From Lewinellaceae bacterium (GTDB lineage Bacteria; Bacteroidota; Bacteroidia; Chitinophagales; Saprospiraceae), in NCBI GenBank assembly GCA_024644235.1, contig JAHELJ010000006.1, positions 1 to 64,000 on the forward strand: a stretch of 64,000 bases of DNA, in the 5' to 3' direction. Both the position numbers and the translations under genes were made by a program. Below are positions 54,362 through 62,721 of this stretch, piece after piece; within the stretch, counting starts at the first letter, position 1; each line of letters opens with the position of its first letter. The notes beneath the pieces were generated by a model. The model ran no database searches, was not told the origin of the DNA, and saw nothing but the letters and a program-made list of their open reading frames with translations.

Positions 54362-54537
54362 GCTGCAAACCTACGGATTCGTAAAGAATTTGGATTTCTT
54401 CCACCAAAAGAGGTCATTTGTGCATCTCCATTCTTGAAAATCCCCTGTATAACCTGAGATGAATGCCGGTAATTTTCGAGAAATTTTGATGAAAATTGGT
54501 ATACTTGTGATCGAACAATTCCGAATGTAAAAGGCTT

Positions 54538-55125
54538 ATGAGACTAGTAATAAACTTGTTTTTGATTGCTCTGGTAGGTTTCCTGGCGTACCTTTTGATC
54601 AATAGCATCCGCGAACCCATCAAATTCAAGGCGGAAAAGGACCGGAGAGAGAACGCAGTAGTTGACAAGCTTCTCGTCGTTCGGAAAATGCAGGAGTTTT
54701 ACCGGGATATTACTGGAGGTTCGTTTGCTCCCAGTTTTGATACCCTTAAGCAGGTTCTTGAGACGGGAAGATTTATGAATGTTAAAGTATTAGGGGATCC
54801 GGATGATCCCGATTTTCAAGGTGAAATTTTGTATGATACCAACTATCTAGCGGCCATCGATACTATTCGTAAATTAGGGATCAACCTGGATTCGCTTAGG
54901 TTTGTGCCATTTAGTGATGGAGAAGAGTTTTTGATTAAAGCGGATACGCTGACTTATCAAAGTACCTTGGTCAATGTCGTGGAGGTAGGTGCTCCTAGAT
55001 CTCTTTTCATGGGTCCCTTTGCCGATCCTCGGTTTGCCCGTTATGACAATGCATATGATCCCAATACTATTATCAAGTTCGGCGATATGACAAAACCTAA
55101 CCTAGCCGGTAATTGGGAACGCTAA
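54538..55125 (+). CDS. Single-pass membrane-anchored protein of unknown function
   Basis: This 195-residue protein has an N-terminal membrane helix (LFLIALVGFLAYLLI), then a soluble part beginning EPIKFKAEKDRRENAVVDKL with KMQEFYRDITGGSFAPSFDT. The layout (short anchor, helix, then small alpha-beta region) vaguely recalls pilin-like or periplasmic envelope proteins common next to core genes in Bacteroidota. No enzyme motif is seen. It precedes the DUF3822 gene by 58 bases. Confidence 0.75.
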   Translation: MRLVINLFLIALVGFLAYLLINSIREPIKFKAEKDRRENAVVDKLLVVRKMQEFYRDITGGSFAPSFDTLKQVLETGRFMNVKVLGDPDDPDFQGEILYDTNYLAAIDTIRKLGINLDSLRFVPFSDGEEFLIKADTLTYQSTLVNVVEVGAPRSLFMGPFADPRFARYDNAYDPNTIIKFGDMTKPNLAGNWER

Positions 55126-55163
55126 AAAAGCACATCTGGACAAAGTAAAAAACATACCAAATG

Positions 55164-55201
55164 AACTGTCCATTCTGATCAGAATGGACAGTTTTTCTTT
55201 T
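55164..55201 (+). terminator. Perfect 30-bp palindrome with T-run, overlapping the DUF3822 coding start
   Basis: AACTGTCCATTCTGA and TCAGAATGGACAGTT are exact reverse complements with no loop bases, followed by TTTCTTTT. On position and form it would be the terminator of the gene ending at 55125. Yet the annotated ATG of the next gene (55184) lies inside it, and upstream in the same frame it reads NELSILIR, which looks like the family's conserved first strand. A transcript from upstream would fold this region strongly, so termination/readthrough or translation control is possible. Confidence 0.65.
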
Positions 55202-55951
55202 ATGATCATTGATCAGAGTAATATTGTTTCGGTCTTCGAAGAAGTCCCTTTCAAAGTTAAGAACCATCGCTTTCAACATATTGATCCTGTGGAACTGTTG
55301 TCGATCGTTCAGAATAATAACTTGCGACATAATAGATTTGAAAAAGTCAACATCTCTATTGATCATCAGACCTTTACCTATTTGCCCAAAGAACTTTACG
55401 AACCTGAATCTTGGTTCGATTATCTCAATTTTGTGAGTATTTCCGTACGCAAAGACGATGTTGTAGCTTCTGATGTAGATGGAATGGTGTGTCTATATAC
55501 CTACCCATTGCCAGTGCGCAAACTGCTCTCCACTCTTTATCCCACTACTCAGGTTCGCCACTTGTCAGAATCGCTCTTTAGCTTTCTTATGGATGAAGTA
55601 GGAGAAGACATGACCATATTTGTATTGATCCATAGGTCCGATGAATATCTCTTAGTTTTTGAAGCTGGCAAACTGACTCTCATCAATCGATACTACGCAC
55701 CTACATCCAAAGACAGATTGTACTATCTGCTGCTGACCTGTAAGCACCGCAGTTTAAATCCAAGGAAGGTCTACGTTAAATTGACCGGAACTGATGATGC
55801 AGTGCATGAACTGAACGATGATCTTCAACAGTATTTTATTCACGTACACCAGATTGATTGGAAGAACGGATGGAGGTTGCCTCTCACCGTAAGAAACCCA
55901 ATGGACCTATTCGAGTTTTACTGCATCCACCATGCGGATCATAGGGGGTAA
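55184..55951 (+). CDS. DUF3822 family protein
   Basis: From ATG 55184 the product has 255 residues. The start FSFMIIDQSN, the central TIFVLIHRSDEYLLVFEAGK and the C-terminal NPMDLFEFYCIHHAD match the Bacteroidota DUF3822 family, an actin/ASKHA-like fold with no known function, typically encoded directly before rsmD. The start is uncertain: the frame is open upstream to a TAG at 55103 and encodes NELSILIRMDSFSF, which resembles the family N-terminus, but contains no ATG, GTG or TTG. The end overlaps rsmD by 20 bases. Confidence 0.85.
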   Translation: MDSFSFMIIDQSNIVSVFEEVPFKVKNHRFQHIDPVELLSIVQNNNLRHNRFEKVNISIDHQTFTYLPKELYEPESWFDYLNFVSISVRKDDVVASDVDGMVCLYTYPLPVRKLLSTLYPTTQVRHLSESLFSFLMDEVGEDMTIFVLIHRSDEYLLVFEAGKLTLINRYYAPTSKDRLYYLLLTCKHRSLNPRKVYVKLTGTDDAVHELNDDLQQYFIHVHQIDWKNGWRLPLTVRNPMDLFEFYCIHHADHRG

Positions 55952-56483
55952 GCACAAAGGGTTTCGATTTAGACCACCTGCCAAGAACTGGCCCACAAGA
56001 CCAACTACCGATTTCGCGAGAGAAGCTCTTTTTAACATATTGACCAATCAGTTGGACTTCGAGGATATCCGGGTACTCGATCTTTTTGGGGGAACCGGCA
56101 GCCATAGCTATGAATGTATTTCCAGAGGCTGTAAGGACGTCACATATGTGGACAAACATCCTGGATGTCTCAAATTTGTGAGTGAGATTTCTCAGCAGCT
56201 GAATATGGAAGATCACCTATTGATTGTGAGATCTGACGTATTTAGCTTTATCCGGACTGCAAAATCATCAGCCTACGACTATATATTTGCCGGACCACCT
56301 TATGGCCTTCCGCAGTTATCTGCACTTCCAGACCTGATACTTTCACAATTCTCTTTATTGGCATCCGGGGGGCTATTTGTTCTTGAACATAATCAGCACT
56401 TTGCTTTCGAGCAAAGTTCATATTTCAAGGAGCTTCGAAAGTACGGAGGTACTCACTTTACATTTTTTCAGCTACCGGATTGA
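55932..56483 (+). CDS. rsmD: 16S rRNA (guanine966-N2) methyltransferase RsmD, with altered catalytic motif
   Basis: This 183-residue protein begins MRIIGGKHKGFRFRPPAKNW and has the SAM-binding motif VLDLFGGTGSHSYE and TRPTTDFAREALFNIL, all typical of RsmD. The usual catalytic (D/N)PPY motif reads Gly121-Pro-Pro-Tyr (GGA at 56292-56294), so the first acidic or amide residue is missing. Either the enzyme is weakened, or another residue takes over, or there is a sequence error. It is coupled to DUF3822 by a 20-base overlap and followed by argS. Confidence 0.9.
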   Translation: MRIIGGKHKGFRFRPPAKNWPTRPTTDFAREALFNILTNQLDFEDIRVLDLFGGTGSHSYECISRGCKDVTYVDKHPGCLKFVSEISQQLNMEDHLLIVRSDVFSFIRTAKSSAYDYIFAGPPYGLPQLSALPDLILSQFSLLASGGLFVLEHNQHFAFEQSSYFKELRKYGGTHFTFFQLPD

Positions 56484-56509
56484 AATAACAGGGGTCTTGC
56501 TATTTTTGC

Positions 56510-58360
56510 ATGCCAATTCAAATGAGAGATTTATTTATTCATATCCGGGAAGAAGTTGTTGATATCATACAGCAGGAGTATCAAATTTCAATCGAAGTTG
56601 ATAAGCTGATTATTAACCCAACGAGTAAAGAGTTTGATGGGGATTTCACGGTTGTTGTATTTCCATTGGCAAAAATGATCAGGAAGTCTCCGGAGGTGAT
56701 TGGGAAGTTTCTTGGCGAAACGCTTCAAAATAGACGACCAGAGATCGAATCATTCAACGTCATAAAGGGCTTCCTGAATTTGAAACTAACCTCCTCGTAC
56801 TGGCTATTCTTTCTGTCTGGACTAGGCAGTAACTATGGTAGTCAGAACAAGGATGGGAACCGGGTCATGGTTGAGTACTCCTCTCCAAACACCAACAAGC
56901 CTCTCCATCTAGGTCATGTGCGTAATATCCTGCTCGGCAGTGCCTGTGCTAATATTCTCGAAGCTTGTGGATCCGAGGTAATCCGTGTGCAAATCATTAA
57001 TGACCGGGGGATTGCTATCTGCAAGAGTATGCTGGCATGGAAAAAGTACGCCAATGGTGCTACTCCTGAATCAGCTGGGATGAAAAGCGATCATCTAGTT
57101 GGTGAGTATTACATAAGGTTTCAGATGGCCTTTGCCGAGGAATATGCTGAATGGCAACTGACAGACGAGGCCAGCAGAGCATTTGAGCAACTCAAAGAAG
57201 GGGAGGAATCGATTAAGAACTTCTTCAAGAGGTATGAAAACGAATACTTCAACAAGTACAGTCAGCTGGGCTTGGAAGCAAGAGAAATGCTAAAGAAATG
57301 GGAGTCTGAAGACCGGGAGACACGCGAGCTTTGGTCGATGATGAACGACTGGGTGTATAAGGGTTTCGAGCAAACTTATCGTAGACTGGGTGTCAAGTTT
57401 GATAAGCTCTACTACGAATCGGATACGTGGCAATTGGGAAAAGAGGAGGTGTTGAAAGGGCTGAAAAACGGTAAATTTTATGAAAAGGATGACGGGTCAA
57501 TATGGGTCGATCTAACCGAGTTAGGAATGGACCACAAAATCCTCTTGCGAGCTGATAGAACCTCTGTGTACATCACCCAGGATATCGGTACAGCGAAATT
57601 GCGTTACAGAGACTTTCAGACCGGCAAAATGGTCTATGTGGTGGGAGATGAGCAGAACTACCACTTTGACGTGCTGTTCAAGATCCTTAAGCTGCTGGGT
57701 GAGCCATATGCTGATCAACTCTTTCACCTGTCTTATGGGATGGTGGATTTGCCCAGTGGAAGAATGAAATCGAGGGAAGGTACCGTTGTGGATGCTGATG
57801 ATTTGATTTCGGATGTAATTGAGGAAGCTGCGACTCTTGCGAGGGAGAAAGGTGAAATCGCTGATCTTTCGGACGACAAACAGGATGAAATCATCTATAA
57901 TATTGCCATGGGTGCTTTGAAGTTCTTTATCCTCAAAGTAAACCCTCAGAAAAGAATGACTTTCGACCCAGCGGCATCAGTGGACATGCAGGGCCAGACC
58001 GGACCCTATGTTCAGAATGCCTTTGTTCGGATCAGATCGGTTGTGCGTAAGAATACCACACCAGCAGAGAACGATTGGTCGAACCACGAGATTACCCCTT
58101 CTGAACGAGAGCTACTAGTACATTTGGTGCAATATCCGGAAGTAGTGCAGCGAGCAGGTAAAGAGCTTGATCCCTCTGGAGTAGCCAATTATTGTTATGA
58201 CCTGGCCAAGAGTTTTCATAGGTTCTACCATGAGGAACCAATACTTGCAGCGAAAACAAATCACGCCCGGTCGTTTAGAATAAGACTTTGTGAAGTGGTT
58301 GCCCAGATTCTGGAGCATGGAATGGGACTGCTGGGGATTGGAATGCCCGAACGAATGTAA
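56510..58360 (+). CDS. argS: Arginyl-tRNA synthetase
   Basis: This 616-residue class I synthetase begins MPIQMRDLFIHIREEVVDII. It has an N-terminal Add-1 domain, the HIGH motif as KPLHLGHVRNILLG near 137, the KMSKS equivalent as GRMKSREGTVVDADDL, and a DALR anticodon-binding domain at the end (MGLLGIGMPERM). Length is normal. The next gene glnS begins ten bases after its stop, so the two tRNA synthetases are probably cotranscribed. Confidence 0.97.
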   Translation: MPIQMRDLFIHIREEVVDIIQQEYQISIEVDKLIINPTSKEFDGDFTVVVFPLAKMIRKSPEVIGKFLGETLQNRRPEIESFNVIKGFLNLKLTSSYWLFFLSGLGSNYGSQNKDGNRVMVEYSSPNTNKPLHLGHVRNILLGSACANILEACGSEVIRVQIINDRGIAICKSMLAWKKYANGATPESAGMKSDHLVGEYYIRFQMAFAEEYAEWQLTDEASRAFEQLKEGEESIKNFFKRYENEYFNKYSQLGLEAREMLKKWESEDRETRELWSMMNDWVYKGFEQTYRRLGVKFDKLYYESDTWQLGKEEVLKGLKNGKFYEKDDGSIWVDLTELGMDHKILLRADRTSVYITQDIGTAKLRYRDFQTGKMVYVVGDEQNYHFDVLFKILKLLGEPYADQLFHLSYGMVDLPSGRMKSREGTVVDADDLISDVIEEAATLAREKGEIADLSDDKQDEIIYNIAMGALKFFILKVNPQKRMTFDPAASVDMQGQTGPYVQNAFVRIRSVVRKNTTPAENDWSNHEITPSERELLVHLVQYPEVVQRAGKELDPSGVANYCYDLAKSFHRFYHEEPILAAKTNHARSFRIRLCEVVAQILEHGMGLLGIGMPERM

Positions 58361-58370
58361 TATTGCAGGT

Positions 58371-60038
58371 ATGGAAGAAAGCAAGAAACTGTCTCTGAAC
58401 TTTATTGAGGAAATTATCGAACAAGATCTAGCGGAAAAGACAGGCTGGAAGGTACACACCCGGTTCCCCCCCGAGCCGAATGGTTACTTACACATTGGCC
58501 ATGCGAAATCCATTTGCCTCAATTTTGGGATTGCCGAAAAGTATGGTGGACTGACCAATCTGCGATTTGATGATACAAATCCCACTACTGAAGAAACTGA
58601 ATATGTCGAGAGCATCAAGAAAGATATCAGGTGGTTGGGGTTTGATTGGGAGGGTAGGGAGTTCTATGCTTCAGATTATTTCGAAATACTTTATGAGTAT
58701 GCTCAAAAGCTGATTAGGAAAAGATTAGCTTACGTGGATGACTCCACTTCTGACGAAATTGCCGAACAGAAAGGGAGCCCGACCTCTTCCGGGATTGAAA
58801 GTCCTTATCGAAATCGGTCAGTAGAAGAGAATTTGGACTTGTTTTCCAGGATGCGGGCAGGAGAGTTTGAAGATGGTTCTAAAGTGCTTCGGGCCAAAAT
58901 TGACATGGCCTCACCTAACATGCATTTGCGAGATCCGGTGATGTACCGGATTAAGAAAGAAAGTCATCACCGAACAGGCGATGCCTGGTGTATATATCCA
59001 ATGTATGACTTTGCCCACGGTCAGTCTGATTCGATCGAGGAGATCACCTATTCACTTTGTACGCTTGAGTTTGAAAATCACCGGCCACTATATGACTGGT
59101 ATATCGAAGCATTAGATATCTTTCCTAGTCGTCAGATTGAATTCGCCAGGCTTAATGTGTCACACATGGTGACAAGCAAACGAAAGCTGTTGCAATTGGT
59201 AGAGGGCGGACACGTAAAGGGTTGGGATGATCCCAGGATGCCAACCATTGCAGGCTTGCGCCGGCGCGGATATACTCCTGCATCAATCCGGACTTTCTGT
59301 GACAAAGTCGGAATTGCTAAACGCGAGAACCTAATCGAGATGGCCTTACTCGAGTTTTGTGTTAGAGAAGACTTAAATCAGACTGCATCGAGAGCGATGG
59401 CTGTGCTCGACCCGGTGAAGGTCATTATCGAAAATATTGATCCCGAACACGTCGAATGGTTAAAGGCGGAAAACAACCCTGAAGATCCAGATGCAGGTTC
59501 ACGGGAGGTACCGTTTAGCCGGGAGATATTTATCGAGAGATCTGACTGGATGCTCGATCCTCCAAAGAAATACTTCAGATTGGGCCCTGATCGAACCGTG
59601 CGACTAAAACATGCTTACATCATTCATTGTCATGATCATAAATTGAATGCCAATGGCAATGTCAGTGAGATTCGATGCACATATTACCCGGATAGCAAAA
59701 GTGGATCAGACACATCAGGTATAAAGGCAAAGGGAACATTGCATTGGGTATCGACTTCTCATGCAAGAAGCGTCGAGGTTCGACACTACCATACCCTATT
59801 TACAGAACCCGAACCGACACGAGATGAAGACAAGGACTTCCTGGAGTTTTTGAATCCCGATTCACTTACAGTCATTCCAAGCGCAGTTGCGGAACCGGCT
59901 TTGGCTGCGGCACCAGTGGGATCAAGGTTTCAATTTCTAAGAAAGGGATATTATATCAAGGACCAGGATTCTACCGACGATTGTCCTGTTTTCAATCTGA
60001 TTGTCGAACTTCGGGATTCTTGGAAAGGAAAAAAGTAG
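58371..60038 (+). CDS. glnS: Glutaminyl-tRNA synthetase
   Basis: ATG at 58371 (MEESKKLSLNFIEEIIEQDL) gives 555 residues; a longer frame from 58290 lies inside argS. The signature is complete: RFPPEPNGYLHIGHAKSICL, FDDTNPTTEE, the KMSKS equivalent MVTSKRKLLQLVEGG, and GWDDPRMPTIAGLRRRGYTP. The C-terminal beta barrel of GlnRS follows (DHKLNANGNVSEIRC). The presence of GlnRS makes the GatCAB route unnecessary for tRNA-Gln. A hairpin overlaps the stop codon. Confidence 0.97.
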   Translation: MEESKKLSLNFIEEIIEQDLAEKTGWKVHTRFPPEPNGYLHIGHAKSICLNFGIAEKYGGLTNLRFDDTNPTTEETEYVESIKKDIRWLGFDWEGREFYASDYFEILYEYAQKLIRKRLAYVDDSTSDEIAEQKGSPTSSGIESPYRNRSVEENLDLFSRMRAGEFEDGSKVLRAKIDMASPNMHLRDPVMYRIKKESHHRTGDAWCIYPMYDFAHGQSDSIEEITYSLCTLEFENHRPLYDWYIEALDIFPSRQIEFARLNVSHMVTSKRKLLQLVEGGHVKGWDDPRMPTIAGLRRRGYTPASIRTFCDKVGIAKRENLIEMALLEFCVREDLNQTASRAMAVLDPVKVIIENIDPEHVEWLKAENNPEDPDAGSREVPFSREIFIERSDWMLDPPKKYFRLGPDRTVRLKHAYIIHCHDHKLNANGNVSEIRCTYYPDSKSGSDTSGIKAKGTLHWVSTSHARSVEVRHYHTLFTEPEPTRDEDKDFLEFLNPDSLTVIPSAVAEPALAAAPVGSRFQFLRKGYYIKDQDSTDDCPVFNLIVELRDSWKGKK

Positions 60039-60067
60039 AAGGTCCGGCTATCTCTAACCAGACCTTC
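60038..60067 (+). terminator. Stem-loop between glnS and a convergent lipoprotein gene
   Basis: GAAGGTCCGG, a ten-base loop starting CTATC, then CCA-GACCTTC gives a stem of seven pairs extended by GG/CC pairs. It starts at the last base of the glnS stop and lies in the 54-base gap to the convergent gene ending at 60093. It could serve both strands. There is no strong T-run. Confidence 0.55.
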
Positions 60068-60092
60068 GTTGAAACCCTATTAAAGCGATCAA

Positions 60093-60968
60093 CTACTTTC
60101 TCTTTGGTACCCAGAAAGGTTTGATGTTAATTTCCCTGGTAGTTCCATCAGGCAAAGTGACCACTGCAGCATTGTTGCAAGCGCCATCACCGTAGTCTAT
60201 CGAACGCATTTCGTCATTTATTGTAAGCTCGATAACACCCGATGCAAACCAGAAACAATCATGTGGTTTGACCAGAGGATCTACAATTACAGCTTCAAAA
60301 GTATTGCCGGCTCGATTTACACCAGAGGAGGATCCGGTTACTTCAACCATGCCAAGGAATCTTTTGATTCTGGTTTTCCACTTGCCACCGTCTCGATAGC
60401 GAAGGAACTCTACACTCTTTACGATTGTGTGATCAGTATTGAAGGTAGCAGAGGTCTCGTCAGGGAAGGAAAACTCTAAAGAAGCAGTTTTGTGGATAGT
60501 GATTGTACCAGCGTCATCAATTCCCTGATTTTCCCATGTCTTGGTTCCCATGATCTGAACACCGTCGACATAAAACTCTTCAAAACTGACCGTACGCATG
60601 GCTCCTTCTTTATGGAGGGAGTCTGTGAAAACGATAATGATCTTGCCACTGCGAACCTTACCACCAGGTCCCTCACAACCATCGCCATAATCCAAAGTGA
60701 GGGTGTTTGGAAATACTCCCGGATCATTTTCCAAGGTCCGTACCGGACAATCTGTTGTGGAGGCTGGATCATCTGGAGGAGGCGGGGCGATTAAGGATTC
60801 GTCCACAGTTTCTTCGACATCGGTCGATACACTCTCAATGTATGCCAACTCGGTACTCTGTGATACATCTGCTTCGACTTTCTCTATAAAATCTTGTTCC
60901 TTATTACAAGCGATCAACAGAAGACAACAGGCTGCTAATGTTGAGCCAATAATTTTAAGATTTTTCAT
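60093..60968 (-). CDS. Lipoprotein of unknown function
   Basis: ATG at 60968 gives 291 residues with a clear lipoprotein signal (MKNLKIIGSTLAACCLLLIA then Cys21). The frame from 61058 adds 30 unlikely residues. The mature part has an acidic spacer with a PPPPDD stretch (about 67-72), then a beta-rich domain with a GD-G-C pattern repeated: TLDYGDGCEGPGGKVRSGKI near 104 and SIDYGDGACNNAAVVTLPDG near 260. This recurring DYGDG-C motif at both ends of the domain suggests a metal-binding or disulphide-closed barrel. No known family is recognised. Confidence 0.75.
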   Translation of the reverse strand: MKNLKIIGSTLAACCLLLIACNKEQDFIEKVEADVSQSTELAYIESVSTDVEETVDESLIAPPPPDDPASTTDCPVRTLENDPGVFPNTLTLDYGDGCEGPGGKVRSGKIIIVFTDSLHKEGAMRTVSFEEFYVDGVQIMGTKTWENQGIDDAGTITIHKTASLEFSFPDETSATFNTDHTIVKSVEFLRYRDGGKWKTRIKRFLGMVEVTGSSSGVNRAGNTFEAVIVDPLVKPHDCFWFASGVIELTINDEMRSIDYGDGACNNAAVVTLPDGTTREINIKPFWVPKRK

Positions 60969-61111
60969 GATGCAAAATGTTTTAAGTTTTAAAAGAATAA
61001 TATTGAACTGTTGATATTGAAACGAGCTCAGGCAGGAATACCCTAAAAAATAGTTCAATTGCTTTTTTACCCAGCGGTTTGGAGGGGCATTTACCTATAT
61101 TTACGGCCGTT

Positions 61112-61669
61112 ATGGCCAAGGGTAGAATCATCATAGCTAATGAGCGTTTTGGACTCACCATTGACCGGTTGTGCCACCAGCTAATCGAGGCGTATGACGA
61201 TTTTGCAAATACTTGTATGATCGGGATACAACCCCGGGGCGTCTTCTTTTCTGACCGGATGTACAACAGGATCCATCAGATTCAAAAGGGGTCTCATCTG
61301 ACGTACGGAAAGCTTGATATAACCTTCTATCGAGATGATTTTCGCACCAGAGGCAAGCCGCTTTCGGCAAATTCGACCGAGATGGACTTCATTGTAGAGG
61401 GGAGAAAGGTTTTACTGGTAGATGATGTTCTTTATACGGGCAGAACTATTCAGGCAGCCATGACAGCTTTACAGCACTACGGACGGCCTGACAATGTGGA
61501 GTTGCTCACATTGATCGATCGACGGTTTAATCGGCATCTGCCTATATGTAGTGACTACGTCGGGGTCACAGTCGATGCTCTTGATGAAGCCTATGTCAAG
61601 GTAGAATGGAAGGAACTCCACGGACAAGATCGAATACTTCTGTTTCCCGAAAAAGTGCCAAACGACTGA
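61112..61669 (+). CDS. pyrR: Bifunctional pyr operon regulator / uracil phosphoribosyltransferase
   Basis: ATG at 61112 (MAKGRIIIANERFGLTIDRL) gives 185 residues. The PRPP-binding loop is KVLLVDDVLYTGRTIQAAM near 108; IGIQPRGVFFSDR and ITFYRDDFRTRG are also typical of PyrR. In other bacteria PyrR binds pyr mRNA to cause attenuation with UMP. No attenuator is visible here upstream or before pyrB, where only two bases separate the genes. Regulation may be different, or the protein may act mainly as a UPRTase. Confidence 0.93.
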   Translation: MAKGRIIIANERFGLTIDRLCHQLIEAYDDFANTCMIGIQPRGVFFSDRMYNRIHQIQKGSHLTYGKLDITFYRDDFRTRGKPLSANSTEMDFIVEGRKVLLVDDVLYTGRTIQAAMTALQHYGRPDNVELLTLIDRRFNRHLPICSDYVGVTVDALDEAYVKVEWKELHGQDRILLFPEKVPND

Positions 61670-61671
61670 CT

Positions 61672-62601
61672 ATGGAATTGCAGCTGAGCACCAAACATCT
61701 GCTGGGGATCAAATATATTAGCAAGGAAGACATCGACCTGATTTTCGAGACTGCCGATAACTTTAAGGAAGTCATTAATCGGCCCATCAAGAAAGTACCC
61801 TCCTTAAGAGATGTTACGATAGCCAATCTTTTTTTTGAGAATTCAACCCGCACCAGGATATCTTTCGAATTGGCAGAGAAGAGGCTTTCGGCTGATACCG
61901 TAAATTTTTCAGCTTCTGCTTCAAGTGTTAAGAAAGGGGAGACCCTTTTAGACACAGTAAATAATATCCTGTCGATGAAAGTAGATATGGTGGTGATACG
62001 TCATCCGGCCCCGGGAGCTCCTACCTTTCTTGCCAATCATATCGATGCCAATATCATCAATGCGGGCGATGGAACTCATGAGCACCCTACCCAGGCTCTG
62101 TTGGATGCCTTCTCGATCAGAGAACACTTTGGTTCTTTCAAGGGAATCAAAGTGGCGATTATCGGTGATATCTTACATTCCAGAGTGGCCCTTAGTAATA
62201 TCTTTTGTCTGAAGAAGTTGGGAGCAGAGGTCACCGTTTGTGGTCCACCGACATTAATTCCCAAGCATATTGAATCTTTAGGGGTGGCAGTATCTTACAA
62301 TGTCAGAGAGACACTGGAATGGTGCGACGTAGCAAATGTGCTGAGGATCCAATTGGAAAGACAGGAGATAAAGTACTTTCCCTCCCTGAGAGAGTATTCG
62401 CAGTATTTTGGAATAAACAGGGAACTTCTCAATAGTCTCAAGTCGGAGGTAGTTATTATGCATCCCGGCCCAATAAACCGGGGAGTTGAACTGACCAGCG
62501 ATGTCGCTGACTCGGACCAATCCATCATCTTGGAACAAGTGGAAAACGGAGTGGCCGTGAGGATGGCGGTATTGTATCTCTTGGCAGCTCCCAGAGCTTG
62601 A
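61672..62601 (+). CDS. pyrB: Aspartate carbamoyltransferase catalytic subunit
   Basis: This 309-residue protein has the carbamoyl phosphate motif FFENSTRTRISFE near 55, VIRHPAPGAP, INAGDGTHEHPTQALLD, ILHSRVALSNIFCL and MHPGPINRGVEL. It catalyses the committed step of pyrimidine synthesis. No pyrI regulatory subunit follows, so the enzyme is probably of the unregulated trimeric type paired with pyrR. ATG at 61672 lies two bases after pyrR. Confidence 0.96.
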   Translation: MELQLSTKHLLGIKYISKEDIDLIFETADNFKEVINRPIKKVPSLRDVTIANLFFENSTRTRISFELAEKRLSADTVNFSASASSVKKGETLLDTVNNILSMKVDMVVIRHPAPGAPTFLANHIDANIINAGDGTHEHPTQALLDAFSIREHFGSFKGIKVAIIGDILHSRVALSNIFCLKKLGAEVTVCGPPTLIPKHIESLGVAVSYNVRETLEWCDVANVLRIQLERQEIKYFPSLREYSQYFGINRELLNSLKSEVVIMHPGPINRGVELTSDVADSDQSIILEQVENGVAVRMAVLYLLAAPRA

Positions 62602-62721
62602 CTCATAAGAAACTATGGAGTTTTGCGTTAAACAAATCATAAATGAAAATACAATAGGTTTCTTCTTGTTGTATCCGCGTCTAAAGAATGGCAATCTTTG
62701 TTGAAAAGAAATCCTTAATTG

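Noticed and set aside
61079-61111. Promoter for pyrR (TTG at 61079 with TATATTTAC at 61096)
   Set aside because: The spacing is about 14 bases, shorter than the Bacteroidota -33/-7 pattern, and the -7-like word is only about eight bases from the ATG. Too weak to list.
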